A DNA stretch of 64,000 bases from Rhodovibrio salinarum DSM 9154 (GTDB lineage: Bacteria > Pseudomonadota > Alphaproteobacteria > Kiloniellales > Rhodovibrionaceae), in the NCBI RefSeq assembly GCF_000515255.1, contig NZ_KI911559.1, positions 1,153,548 through 1,217,547 of the forward strand, given 5' to 3'. This document shows, piece after piece, positions 17,618-26,645 of this stretch. Every line of letters starts with the position of its first letter. Position 1 is the first letter of the stretch. Made by a program: the position numbers and the translations under genes. Below the pieces are notes generated by a model that was given only the letters and a program-made list of their open reading frames with translations, was not told the DNA's origin and searched no databases.

Positions 17618-18424
17618 CTACCGACCGGTGCGTCCGACATCGGCGACTGGTTCGTAAGGCGTCTGGCTGGGCGGGCCGGCGGCGAACAGGTGTTCCGCCG
17701 GTCGCGGCTCCGCATCCAGGCTCTGCGGCGGGGCTGGCAGGGCGATCAGGTTGGACGACAAGGTTCCGAAACCGTCGTCCCGCATGAAGCAGGCAGCCGA
17801 AGTCACCCCGGCGCCGGAAGCCGGGGCGCGATCGGCCAGCAAGCGCGTCCAGGATGACCAGTCACCGGTTTCGGGATCGGGCGCAGGGGCGTTACGGAAC
17901 GCCTCAAGGTAGCGGGCGACCCGGGGGTCGTTGAGATCGTTCAACTCGCCGGCGGTGATCATCGACAAGCCCTCCGGTACAGCCTGTACTTCGATGGAGT
18001 CCGCGGGGCCGCCATGCGGGGTCTCGCCGTCGCCCAGGTTGCGCAGCCAGTAGGCTTCGCGGGCATCGGCAACCAGCAGGTTGAACGAGCGGTAGGCGCC
18101 TGGTTCCAGATCGCGCAGCGCCTTGGCCGCCTCGCGCGCCTCGGCGTGGTCGAGCGCTTCCAGTACCAGTTCGCCCCGGCTGCGCTTCTGCGCGTCCGAG
18201 CCCAGCGAGCCGTAGCGGTTGAGCACCGCTGCGGTGACGCCCCAGTCATTCAGGCCACACCAGCTCCCGCCCGACAGCGCGTCCAGCCCGGCGACCACCT
18301 CGGGCCGGTCCGGCCAGTGCCGGGCTGGCGCCTGCCATGGGCGCCCGCGCATCTCGTCCCGGTTAGCGGCCAGAATCAGCGGCCAGTCGTGCCCGGGCCG
18401 GCGCAGCAGCACGGCGGTGCACAT
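17618..18424 (-). CDS. NRDE-family protein (TANGO2 homologue)
   Basis: 268 residues starting MCTAVLL, with the conserved Cys2 and the eponymous motif AANRDEMRGRP (residues 19-29) and SGGSWCGLNDWGVTAAVLN. These mark the NRDE/TANGO2 family, Ntn-hydrolase-like proteins implicated in haem and lipid homeostasis in other organisms; the bacterial function is unknown. Divergent from the zeta-type gene. Confidence 0.88.
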   Translation of the reverse strand: MCTAVLLRRPGHDWPLILAANRDEMRGRPWQAPARHWPDRPEVVAGLDALSGGSWCGLNDWGVTAAVLNRYGSLGSDAQKRSRGELVLEALDHAEAREAAKALRDLEPGAYRSFNLLVADAREAYWLRNLGDGETPHGGPADSIEVQAVPEGLSMITAGELNDLNDPRVARYLEAFRNAPAPDPETGDWSSWTRLLADRAPASGAGVTSAACFMRDDGFGTLSSNLIALPAPPQSLDAEPRPAEHLFAAGPPSQTPYEPVADVGRTGR

Positions 18425-18569
18425 ACGCGAACTCCTCGACGATTGCGGATAAGCGTAGCCGACCGTGGTCTCGGCGGTTCACCTCAAGCCGGCAAGCCGT
18501 TATAAGACAGGTCAGGACCTATCACCGCCCCGTGCATGGGGCAATCCAACGCCTGGAGACCGCGCCAGC

Positions 18570-18893
18570 ATGACCAGTTTCAAGGACCGCGAAGAGGCCT
18601 TCGAAAACAAGTACAAGCACGACGAAGACCTGCGCTTCAAGACGATCGCCCGGCGCAACAAGCTGTTCGGCCTGTGGGTGGCCGAGCAGCTTGGCCTGAA
18701 GGGCGAGGAGGCGCAGCAGTACGCGCGCTCGGTCGTCAAGGCGGATATGCAGATGCCAGGCGACCAGGACGTGATCGACAAGGTCAAGAAGGACGTCGAC
18801 GACGCCGGTCTCTCGGACCTGTCCGAACACCGCCTGCACAAGCGCCTGGGCGAGTGCTTCGAGGACGCCAAGCAGCAGGTGATGGACGAGTAG
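18570..18893 (+). CDS. DUF1476 protein: F1-ATPase zeta-type inhibitor
   Basis: 107 residues, cytosolic, strongly charged. The N-terminus, SFKDREEAFENKYKHDEDLRFKTIARRNKLFGLWVAEQLGL, is the hallmark of the alphaproteobacterial DUF1476 family. In Paracoccus this protein is the zeta subunit that blocks ATP hydrolysis by F1. The helical remainder (YARSVVKADMQMPGDQDVIDKVKKDVDDAGL) also fits. ATG 18570 gives the classical start; a terminator follows at 18943-18976. Confidence 0.92.
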   Translation: MTSFKDREEAFENKYKHDEDLRFKTIARRNKLFGLWVAEQLGLKGEEAQQYARSVVKADMQMPGDQDVIDKVKKDVDDAGLSDLSEHRLHKRLGECFEDAKQQVMDE

Positions 18894-18942
18894 GACGCGC
18901 CTGCGCGCGAGGGTACGCGCCCTCGGGTTTCGGAACATGCAA

Positions 18943-18976
18943 GCCCCGCCGGCCCGCCGAGGTTGGCGGGGCCTTT
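18943..18976 (+). terminator. Terminator after the zeta-type gene
   Basis: GCCCCGCC (18943-18950) pairs with GGCGGGGC (18965-18972) and is followed by CTTTC. Loop 14 nt, located 50 nt after the stop. Confidence 0.7.
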
Positions 18977-19058
18977 CGTGCGCGGGCCTGTGACTTGCCG
19001 TGATCGGGCGGTCGGCGTAACGTTAGAGGTGATTGTTCCTGATTAACGGTGATTGACG

Positions 19059-19319
19059 ATGGCGACCCGCACCTTCACGGCGCATGTGCCCGACGAGCTT
19101 GCGGACAAGGTCGACCGGATCGCCGAACGGCGCGAGCGCTCGCGCGGCTGGGTGATCAAGCAGGCGCTGGCGGCCTGGGTCGCCGATGAGGAGGAGCGCC
19201 ACCGCCTCACCCAGGAAGCGCTCGCCGATGCCGACGCCGGCCGGGTAACGGAACACGCGCGCGTCCAGGATTGGGCACAGAGGCTTTCGGCGGCCAATTT
19301 GGGTGACACTGGCCAGTGA
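19059..19319 (+). CDS. Ribbon-helix-helix (CopG/ParD-type) antitoxin
   Basis: 86 residues. The N-terminal RHH DNA-binding fold is seen in TRTFTAHVPDELADKVDRIAERRERSRGWVIKQALAAWV (residues 3-41), followed by a flexible toxin-binding tail. The start is ATG 19059. Its TGA overlaps the GTG of a ParE-like frame, the usual coupled antitoxin-toxin arrangement, but the toxin is truncated, so this antitoxin is probably an orphan. Confidence 0.85.
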   Translation: MATRTFTAHVPDELADKVDRIAERRERSRGWVIKQALAAWVADEEERHRLTQEALADADAGRVTEHARVQDWAQRLSAANLGDTGQ

Positions 19320-19432
19320 ATCGGATCGACTGGACCGACGGGGCCCTGTCCGACCTACGGCGCTTATACGACTTTCTGGCACCGGTAAATTTGCAGGGGC
19401 ACGCTCCACGCTGCCTGCGAGAGGGCGATTAG
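19316..19432 (+). pseudogene. Truncated ParE/RelE-type toxin remnant
   Basis: A GTG overlapping the antitoxin stop opens a frame reading NRIDWTDGALSDLRRLYDFLAPVN, the N-terminal helix pair of ParE toxins. After residue 25 (about 19391) the sequence stops resembling ParE, and the frame ends at residue 38. A normal toxin is about 90-100 residues. The break coincides with the change to AT-rich DNA, so the gene was probably cut by an insertion or deletion. The catalytic C-terminal part is absent. Confidence 0.75.
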
Positions 19433-20105
19433 GTCTTGTTTGAGATGCGCTGTTATTGAATGCAAACTTGGCACCAAATTTAAACCGCGGCGTGACGGTA
19501 TGGCTTCTGGGTTTCCTGTCACCTTTGCGGCTTTCAGAAATATAACCGACTCATGAATGTAAATGGGAGGCGGAATGTCAATCGACCAGCTCAACGATCA
19601 AGGGTTAGAAAATTTAATTTCCAACTATAACAAGAAAGGCGTGACCGTTGGTGGAAAATACACACTCAACGAATGTGTTTCGGAGAGATTGCGACGAAAA
19701 GGTATGGCCTACACGGGAGAAGATGTGACTCGAGTGATATTGAGGCAATCACGTTCCAGCCCGGACAATTTGGTGACTTATAGCGAAGTGTGGAAAACAT
19801 TCTATCCTGACAAAAAATGGGTTGGGCATGGTTCTCAAACCGAGGTTAAAAAAGCGTTAGATGCTGCGATAATTTATTGTATTCAAAATAGCTTGCCAAT
19901 TGTTACTTCTATTGTTGTACAATCGTCGTCACGCCAGCTTACAAGCGAAGCTAAAGATAACATAAAATCTCGCGTTCGCCAGTTTGGTTTTAGCGTACAC
20001 GAGGATGCAGAAGATTTTGTACATATACAAGCAGAGAAAACAAAGTACTTGTCACCTCAGTGGTTTCCGTAGCCTGAAATCGGCGAAACGGCCGCTTCAA
20101 AGAAG
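19391..20105. other. AT-rich islet, probably horizontally acquired
   Basis: Base composition shifts abruptly from GC-rich to AT-rich (for example the stretches around 19600-19660 and 19860-19990) and back again before purB. It begins inside the broken parE and contains one gene (19575-20072). No transposase, tRNA or clear flanking repeat is visible. Boundaries are approximate. Confidence 0.7.
19575..20072 (+). CDS. Hypothetical protein of the AT-rich islet
   Basis: 165 residues, codon use unlike every neighbour (A/T-ending codons dominate). GGGAGG at 19565-19570 precedes ATG 19575 by 4 nt; an ATG at 19563 would overlap that RBS and is less likely. I do not recognise the family. The middle part has VTYSEVWKTFYPDKKW, then AAIIYCIQNSLPIVTSIVV, a layout (VTY ... 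yC ... LP ... VV) vaguely like small domains in island-encoded, often defence-related proteins; this is only an impression. No signal peptide or membrane helix. Confidence 0.7.
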   Translation: MSIDQLNDQGLENLISNYNKKGVTVGGKYTLNECVSERLRRKGMAYTGEDVTRVILRQSRSSPDNLVTYSEVWKTFYPDKKWVGHGSQTEVKKALDAAIIYCIQNSLPIVTSIVVQSSSRQLTSEAKDNIKSRVRQFGFSVHEDAEDFVHIQAEKTKYLSPQWFP

Positions 20106-20119
20106 TTTCTCTTGGGTGG

Positions 20120-21415
<1,296 letters not shown>

Positions 21416-21557
21416 GGGGCAGGGCTCCTGAGGGACTGCGGCAAGGGATGTCTGAAGTCGCGCGGACCAAACCCCGGGCAGCCTGCCCCTGTCAAGCTGG
21501 CGTGCAGGGCGTTAGCTTGCGAGGGCAGCGAGGTCTTGCCCATCCAAGGGAACCGGC

Positions 21558-22505
21558 ATGAGCGACGACACGACGGACGCCCCGAAAACCGCCCCGCGCG
21601 CCCGGCCCAAGGCCGCGGACGCGCGTGCCCTGGAGCAGTTCCTGGTGCGCCCGGACCCGAGCGACCCGCGCCTGACCCAGGAGGTCGAGGGCGTCGATCA
21701 GGACGGCCAGCCGGTGGCGACCCGCGTGGTGATCGAGCGACCGCTGACGATCTACCTGAACAACCAGGAGATCGTCACCGCCATGACGGTGGCGGACTAT
21801 CCAGAATACCTCGCGGTCGGGTTCCTGCTGAACCAGAACATGCTGCGCGCGGACGACGTTGTCACCGGCATCGACCACGACGACGAGCTGGAGGTCGTGG
21901 TGGTGCGCACCGAGCGCGAGACCGACTACGAGGAGAAGCTGAAGAAGAAGACCAAGACCTCGGGCTGCGCGCAGGGCACCTCGTTCGGCGACCTGATGGA
22001 GAAGTTCGACGAGATCGCGCTGCCGGGCGACGCCCGGATCAAGACTTCCTGGCTGTACAGCCTGACACGCACGATCAACGCCACGCCCAGCCTGTACCTG
22101 GAGGCCGGTGCGATCCACGGCTGCGTGCTGTGCCAGGAGGATCGTCCGTTGCTCTATATGGAGGATGTCGGCCGGCACAACGCGGTGGATAAGATCGCCG
22201 GCTACATGTTCCTGAACGACATCTCTCCGGCCGATAAAATCTTTTATACGACTGGGCGGCTGACGAGCGAGATGGTGATCAAGACGGTGCAGATGGGCAT
22301 CCCGATCCTGGCCTCGCGCTCCGGCTTCACCGCCTGGGGCGTCGATCTCGCCCGGCAGGCCGGTCTGACCCTGATCGGCCGGGCCAAGGGCAAGCGCTTC
22401 ATGGCGCTGTCGGGGGCGGAGCGGATCGTCTACGACGTCGATCCGCACAAGCTGGCCGAGGAGGATCCCAAGCACCAGCGCAAGGGGAGCCGCGACGATG
22501 GCTGA
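21558..22505 (+). CDS. fdhD: FdhD-family formate dehydrogenase accessory sulfurtransferase
   Basis: 315 residues. FdhD proteins pass sulfur from a cysteine desulfurase to the molybdenum cofactor of formate dehydrogenase. Family landmarks: ERPLTIYLNNQEIVTAMTVADYPEYLAVGFLLNQ, YMEDVGRHNAVDKIAGYMFLND and TTGRLTSEMVIKTVQMGIPILASRSGFT. Unusual: the CxxC of E. coli FdhD is represented here by SGCAQGT with a single Cys, while a CVLC pair appears in the following conserved block (AIHGCVLCQED). It overlaps mobA by 8 nt, so the two are co-translated in a molybdenum-cofactor operon. The N-terminal about 45 residues are a low-complexity extension. Confidence 0.9.
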   Translation: MSDDTTDAPKTAPRARPKAADARALEQFLVRPDPSDPRLTQEVEGVDQDGQPVATRVVIERPLTIYLNNQEIVTAMTVADYPEYLAVGFLLNQNMLRADDVVTGIDHDDELEVVVVRTERETDYEEKLKKKTKTSGCAQGTSFGDLMEKFDEIALPGDARIKTSWLYSLTRTINATPSLYLEAGAIHGCVLCQEDRPLLYMEDVGRHNAVDKIAGYMFLNDISPADKIFYTTGRLTSEMVIKTVQMGIPILASRSGFTAWGVDLARQAGLTLIGRAKGKRFMALSGAERIVYDVDPHKLAEEDPKHQRKGSRDDG

Positions 22506-23163
22506 GGCGATCAGGGGAGCGCCGGACAATCCGCACGCCCCTGCCGCCTGCGGCGTGCTGCTGGCGGGCGGTCAGTCACGCCGGATGGGCGGTGGCGACA
22601 AGACGCTGCGCAAGCTGGGCGACCGTACGATCCTGCAGCACGTGATCGACCGCGCCGCCCCGCAGGTCGAGCGGCTGATCCTGAACGCCAATGGCGATCC
22701 GCACCGTTTCGCGGAGGTGCGCCTGCCAGTCGCCCCGGACGTGGTCGACGGCTTCGCCGGCCCGCTGGCGGGCGTGCTCACCGGCATGGAGTGGGCGGCC
22801 CGGCATGCTCCGGAGGTTACCTGGATCGCGACCTTCGCCTGCGACGCGCCCTTCCTGCCGCGCGAGCTGGTGGCCCGGCTGCGCCAGGCGGTATCGGACG
22901 CGGACGCCGACCTTGCCTGTGCGGCCAGTAACGGGCGCAGTCACCCTGTGTTCGGCCTGTGGCGCGTCGATCTGCGCCACGATCTGCGCCAAGCGATGAT
23001 CGACGAAGATATCCGAAAGGTCGACGTCTGGACCGCCCGGCACAAGCTGGTGACCGTCGATTTTCCGCTGGAAACACGCGCCGACGGTCCGCGCGATCCC
23101 TTCTTCAACGCCAACCACCCCGACGACCTAGCCGAGGCCGAGCGGCTGCTGGCGACGGGATAG
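22498..23163 (+). CDS. mobA: Molybdenum cofactor guanylyltransferase
   Basis: 221 residues. Nucleotidyltransferase motif LLAGGQSRRMGGGDKTL (about residues 21-37) binds GTP, followed by GPLAGVLTGMEWA and ATFACDAPFLPRELV, where the acidic pair binds Mg. It makes the GMP-form (MGD) molybdopterin used by enzymes of the DMSO-reductase family such as formate dehydrogenase. Overlaps fdhD; a strong terminator hairpin starts within its last codons. Confidence 0.94.
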   Translation: MAEAIRGAPDNPHAPAACGVLLAGGQSRRMGGGDKTLRKLGDRTILQHVIDRAAPQVERLILNANGDPHRFAEVRLPVAPDVVDGFAGPLAGVLTGMEWAARHAPEVTWIATFACDAPFLPRELVARLRQAVSDADADLACAASNGRSHPVFGLWRVDLRHDLRQAMIDEDIRKVDVWTARHKLVTVDFPLETRADGPRDPFFNANHPDDLAEAERLLATG

Positions 23164-23184
23164 GGCAACGGCCCTATCCCGTCG
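23153..23184 (+). terminator. Hairpin at the end of mobA
   Basis: Perfect 14-bp stem, CGACGGGATAGGGC (23153-23166) with GCCCTATCCCGTCG (23171-23184), loop AACG. The mobA stop codon is inside the left arm. No U-run follows. Confidence 0.7.
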
Positions 23185-23306
23185 TGGCGTGCATCAAGCC
23201 CTTCTTTACAGCGTCTGCACCCTTTAAGCAGGCATTGCGCTGCGCGCGAAAAGGTGGCTAAAGCCCATTCACCTCGGACGATCGGGCCTTACACATTGGG
23301 GATGCG

Positions 23307-24224
23307 ATGGCGTTGCGCAGCATCGACGATCGCACGCTGGAGTGCGTTCTTGCGATCTATGACGGCGGATCGATCCGGGCGGCGGCGGACGAGGTGAACG
23401 TGGCGGCGTCCGCGATCAGTCGGCGCCTTTCTGCCCTGGAGGCGGAACTCGGCGCCCGACTGTTCGAGCGCTTTTCCACCGGGCTGCGCCCGACACCGAT
23501 CGCGGAGGCGCTGGTCCGTTACGCCCGGGAACGTCGCCACCTGAGCGATCTGCTCGCCACGGAAATCGATCTGTTGCGCGGCGGTGAAGGCGGACGTGTG
23601 TCGGTCGCGGTTGGGGAGGGCTATCTGGCCGGGGTCGTCGCGCAGGTGCTCACGCCCTTTCACGCCCAGCATCCAGGCGTTCAGGTGTCGCTGGAAACCG
23701 GCAGTACGGCCGAGGTGATGCAGGCCGTGGAGGAAAGCCGTGTCGATGTCGGCCTCGCCTATAATGCGCCGTCCAACAAGGCCATCGACGTGCTCGCGCA
23801 TGCGCCTGCGCCGTTGTGCGCGATCCTGCCGGTCGGCCACGAGCTCGCGCGCTGGACGCGCCTGTCGCTGCACGATCTGGAGCCGTATCCCTTGACGCTG
23901 CTCGATGGACGCCATGGGGTCCGGCGTCTGTTCGACATGGCCTGCAGCGTCGACAGCGTGTCCGCGACCGTCCGGCTGGAGTGCAACTCGATTGCCGCGT
24001 TGCGCCGGTACATCGCGGCCGGCAGTGGGATCGGGGTGTTGCCCAAATTCGCTGCCGAGCCCGAGCTGTCGGACGGTGCCGTCAAAGCGGTTGCCTTGAT
24101 GAGTGATCTGCTGAACGAGGGGAAAAGCTCTCTTATGCTGCGGCACGGAAGGCGCCCGACGCCGCCAGTTCGAGCCCTGATTCAACATCTCGATCCCGCA
24201 GTGCGGTCGTTCGGTTTCAGTTGA
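23307..24224 (+). CDS. LysR-family transcriptional regulator
   Basis: 305 residues. HTH in LECVLAIYDGGSIRAAADEVNVAASAISRRLSALEAELGARLFER (about residues 9-53), then a periplasmic-binding-fold effector domain with GSGIGVLPKFAA near residues 235-246. It precedes the DUF3100 gene by 150 bp in the same orientation and is the likely controller of the 24.4-28.2 kb gene set. Ligand unknown. Confidence 0.9.
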   Translation: MALRSIDDRTLECVLAIYDGGSIRAAADEVNVAASAISRRLSALEAELGARLFERFSTGLRPTPIAEALVRYARERRHLSDLLATEIDLLRGGEGGRVSVAVGEGYLAGVVAQVLTPFHAQHPGVQVSLETGSTAEVMQAVEESRVDVGLAYNAPSNKAIDVLAHAPAPLCAILPVGHELARWTRLSLHDLEPYPLTLLDGRHGVRRLFDMACSVDSVSATVRLECNSIAALRRYIAAGSGIGVLPKFAAEPELSDGAVKAVALMSDLLNEGKSSLMLRHGRRPTPPVRALIQHLDPAVRSFGFS

Positions 24225-24374
24225 GTGTTGCTGAAACGCGAACGCCCTGGTCTCCAGATTGATCTTCAGGCGCGACATTACGGCGCACTAGCGTGGCAGC
24301 CCGCGTCGCCGGTTAAGGCAGATGGCCTGCCGGTTCGCTGCGTACATCCGGAATACTTATAACAGGGAGGCGAT

Positions 24375-25235
24375 ATGGAAGCCGTCCGGAGAGTCGCATC
24401 TTTATGGCGCCTGCACGTTCTCGTGCTCGCGTTCACGATTGCGGCGGAGCTAGTGGGGATCGTGAAGATCCCAATCGGGATCGGCGCGATTCTGTTGCTG
24501 CCGCTGCTCTACAGCTTCGTGCTCGGATTGCTGGCCAATCCCAACATCACCGCGCTTGGCCGGAAGTTCATCGGCTCCGATGAAGTGAAGGCTGCAACCC
24601 CGCTGATCGTGATCGCGATCATGCCGTTCATCGCCAAGTTCGGCACCACGATTGGCCCGGCCATCGACAAGATCATCTCGGCCGGTCCGGCACTGCTGGC
24701 CCAGGAGATTGGCAACCTTGGCACCATCATCCTTGCTTTCCCGATCGCGGTGCTGGTGCTGCGGATGGGGCGCGAGGCGATCGGCGCCACCTTCTCGATC
24801 GCGCGCGAGCCCAACATCGCGATCATCGCCGACAAGTTCACCCTCAAAAGCAAGGAAGGGGCGGGCGTTCTCGGCGTCTACGTCGTCGGCACGCTGGCCG
24901 GTACGTTCATCTTCGCCGTGATGGCCTCGATCCTGGCCACGACCGGTCTGCTCGACATTCGCGCCCTCGCGATGGCGTGCGGGGTCGGCAGCGGCTCGAT
25001 GATGGCCGCCTGCAGCGGTGCGCTGACAAGCGCGATGCCGAGCATGGAGGAAGAGATCCTCGCGCTCGCCGGGGCGAGTAACCTCCTGACCTATGCCACC
25101 GGCCTGTACATCGGCCTGTTCGTCGCGCTGCCGCTGGTCAACTGGGCCTACAAGGTCCTGCGTGGTGCCGAGGATGAGGGCGCGGCGCAGCGGGACAGTG
25201 CCGACAAGCCCGCCAACCGCAAGCAGGAGGGCTAA
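24375..25235 (+). CDS. DUF3100 integral membrane protein
   Basis: 286 residues with about eight to nine hydrophobic segments beginning LHVLVLAFTIAAELVGIVKIPIGIGAILLLPLLYSFVLGLL, features of the DUF3100 family. Glycine-rich helix breaks (KFGTTIGPAIDKII, CGVGSGSMMAACSGALTSAMPSMEEE) recall the substrate-binding hairpins of ion-coupled transporters, and the start GGGAGG-N5-ATG is strong. Followed after 4 nt by a smaller membrane protein gene, so probably a two-protein carrier. The substrate is unknown; the two dehydrogenase genes downstream suggest an organic acid. Confidence 0.8.
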   Translation: MEAVRRVASLWRLHVLVLAFTIAAELVGIVKIPIGIGAILLLPLLYSFVLGLLANPNITALGRKFIGSDEVKAATPLIVIAIMPFIAKFGTTIGPAIDKIISAGPALLAQEIGNLGTIILAFPIAVLVLRMGREAIGATFSIAREPNIAIIADKFTLKSKEGAGVLGVYVVGTLAGTFIFAVMASILATTGLLDIRALAMACGVGSGSMMAACSGALTSAMPSMEEEILALAGASNLLTYATGLYIGLFVALPLVNWAYKVLRGAEDEGAAQRDSADKPANRKQEG

Positions 25236-25239
25236 TCCC

Positions 25240-25710
25240 ATGAGTGCTGTCACACGTCCGCACATCGACCTTGCGGATCACGCCGCCGTCCTGTTCGTGG
25301 TGAGCGCGCTATGCCTGGTCGGCAACACCGTTGGTCCCGGTAACCCAATCGTCGGCGGCCTGATCGGCATCGCGATTCTTTACGCCATCGTGATGGCCGG
25401 GCTGGCGCTCGCGAAGTGGGTGCCGTTCTACCTGCCGAGCGTGGCCTGGATCTCGATCGTCGGGATCGTCATCACCCTGCCGGGGGTGCCGGGTCAGGAG
25501 TGGATCGTCGCGCAGACGGGGAATGTCAACTTCCTGATCCTGGCCACGCCGTGCCTGGCCTATGCGGGCCTGGCGATTGCCCGGGAAGAGATCGAGATCG
25601 CCAAGACCTCGGGCTGGCGCATTGCCCTGGTCGCGGTGTTTGTGCTCGCCGGCACCTACCTGGGCTCCGCCCTGATCGCAGATCTTGTCCTGTCATTGCA
25701 GGGCGCATGA
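25240..25710 (+). CDS. Small integral membrane protein paired with DUF3100
   Basis: 156 residues with about five hydrophobic helices (AAVLFVVSALCLVGNTVG; IVGGLIGIAILYAIVMAGLALA; VAWISIVGIVITLPGVPG; FLILATPCLAYAGLAI; IALVAVFVLAGTYLGSALIADLVL). Start ATG 25240, 4 nt after the DUF3100 stop and preceded by GGAGG inside the upstream gene end. I do not recognise a named family. The tight pairing suggests the second subunit of a bipartite transporter. Confidence 0.75.
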   Translation: MSAVTRPHIDLADHAAVLFVVSALCLVGNTVGPGNPIVGGLIGIAILYAIVMAGLALAKWVPFYLPSVAWISIVGIVITLPGVPGQEWIVAQTGNVNFLILATPCLAYAGLAIAREEIEIAKTSGWRIALVAVFVLAGTYLGSALIADLVLSLQGA

Positions 25711-25716
25711 CTTGAG

Positions 25717-25748
25717 ACGGCCGCGCCGCCGGCAGACGGCGCGGCCGT
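25717..25748 (+). terminator. Perfect GC hairpin between membrane and dehydrogenase genes
   Basis: 12-bp perfect stem ACGGCCGCGCCG (25717-25728) / CGGCGCGGCCGT (25737-25748), 8-nt loop. It starts 6 nt after the small membrane protein stop and ends 27 nt before the next start. Without a U-run it may act as a partial terminator or 3'-end stabiliser. Confidence 0.6.
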
Positions 25749-25775
25749 GATCCCGTTCACGAAAAGGAGGTGCTG

Positions 25776-26645
25776 GTGACGCGCGGAACCGTAGCGGTCA
25801 TCGGACTCGGGCGCATGGGAGCGGCAATGGCCGGGCGCCTGATCGAGCAGGGCTTCGAGGTTGTCGGGTACGACGTTCAGCCGCAGGCCCGCGAGGCGTT
25901 GCAGGCGCGTGCCGAGGTCGTGGAGAGCGCCGCGGCCCTGGCCGGACGTGCCGACTGGTATCTGATCTCACTGCCCAGCTCGCGAGAGGTAGAACAGATT
26001 CTGATCCAAGACACGGGATTGCTGCGAAGTCTCGAACCGGGGGCGTGCGTGATCGACTGCTCGTCGAGCGACCCGCGGTCGACCCGGGGCTTGGCGGAGG
26101 TCGCCAACAGCCGGGGCATCGCCTTCCTCGATGCGCCGGTCAGCGGCGGCCCGGCGGGCGCGGAGGCCGGCACGCTGGCGATCGCCGTCGGCGGCACGGT
26201 GGATGCCTTGGAGACGGCTTGGCCGGTCCTGGGCGCGATGGCGGCCCGGATCGTCCATGTCGGCGACAGCGGCGCCGGGCACGTCGCCAAGATCGCCAAC
26301 AACCTGCTGTGTGCGGCTCATTTGATGGTCGACGGGGCCGGCGTGCGTCTGGCCGCGGCGGCTGGCGTCGACCCCGAACGTTTGCTGGAAGCGGTGAACG
26401 CCGGGTCGGGCCGGAGTGCGGTCACCGAAGCGTTCATGCCGAAGTGGGTGCTCAACAACGCCTTCAATTCGGGCTTCACGATGAGCCTGATGCAGAAGGA
26501 TCTGGGCCTGGCGCGCGACCTGCTTGCCGAGTTCAGGGACGACGCAATGCTCTCGGGCCTGATTGACCGCTGGGACCAGGAAACCGAACGCCTGGGCGGC
26601 CAGAGCGATTTCACCAACGTAGCCTCGGTATCTTTGAGGGAATGA
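25776..26645 (+). CDS. NAD(P)-dependent 3-hydroxyisobutyrate-dehydrogenase-family oxidoreductase
   Basis: 289 residues of the beta-hydroxyacid dehydrogenase family. N-terminal Rossmann motif VAVIGLGRMGAAMAGRLIEQG, substrate loop FLDAPVSGGPAGAEAGTLAI, and the catalytic Lys in GAGHVAKIANNLL. The GTG at 25776 is chosen because AAGGAGG ends 5 nt before it. The family oxidises short beta-hydroxyacids (hydroxyisobutyrate, tartronate semialdehyde and relatives). Its stop overlaps the start of the aldehyde dehydrogenase gene, so the two enzymes are probably sequential in one pathway. Confidence 0.87.
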   Translation: MTRGTVAVIGLGRMGAAMAGRLIEQGFEVVGYDVQPQAREALQARAEVVESAAALAGRADWYLISLPSSREVEQILIQDTGLLRSLEPGACVIDCSSSDPRSTRGLAEVANSRGIAFLDAPVSGGPAGAEAGTLAIAVGGTVDALETAWPVLGAMAARIVHVGDSGAGHVAKIANNLLCAAHLMVDGAGVRLAAAAGVDPERLLEAVNAGSGRSAVTEAFMPKWVLNNAFNSGFTMSLMQKDLGLARDLLAEFRDDAMLSGLIDRWDQETERLGGQSDFTNVASVSLRE

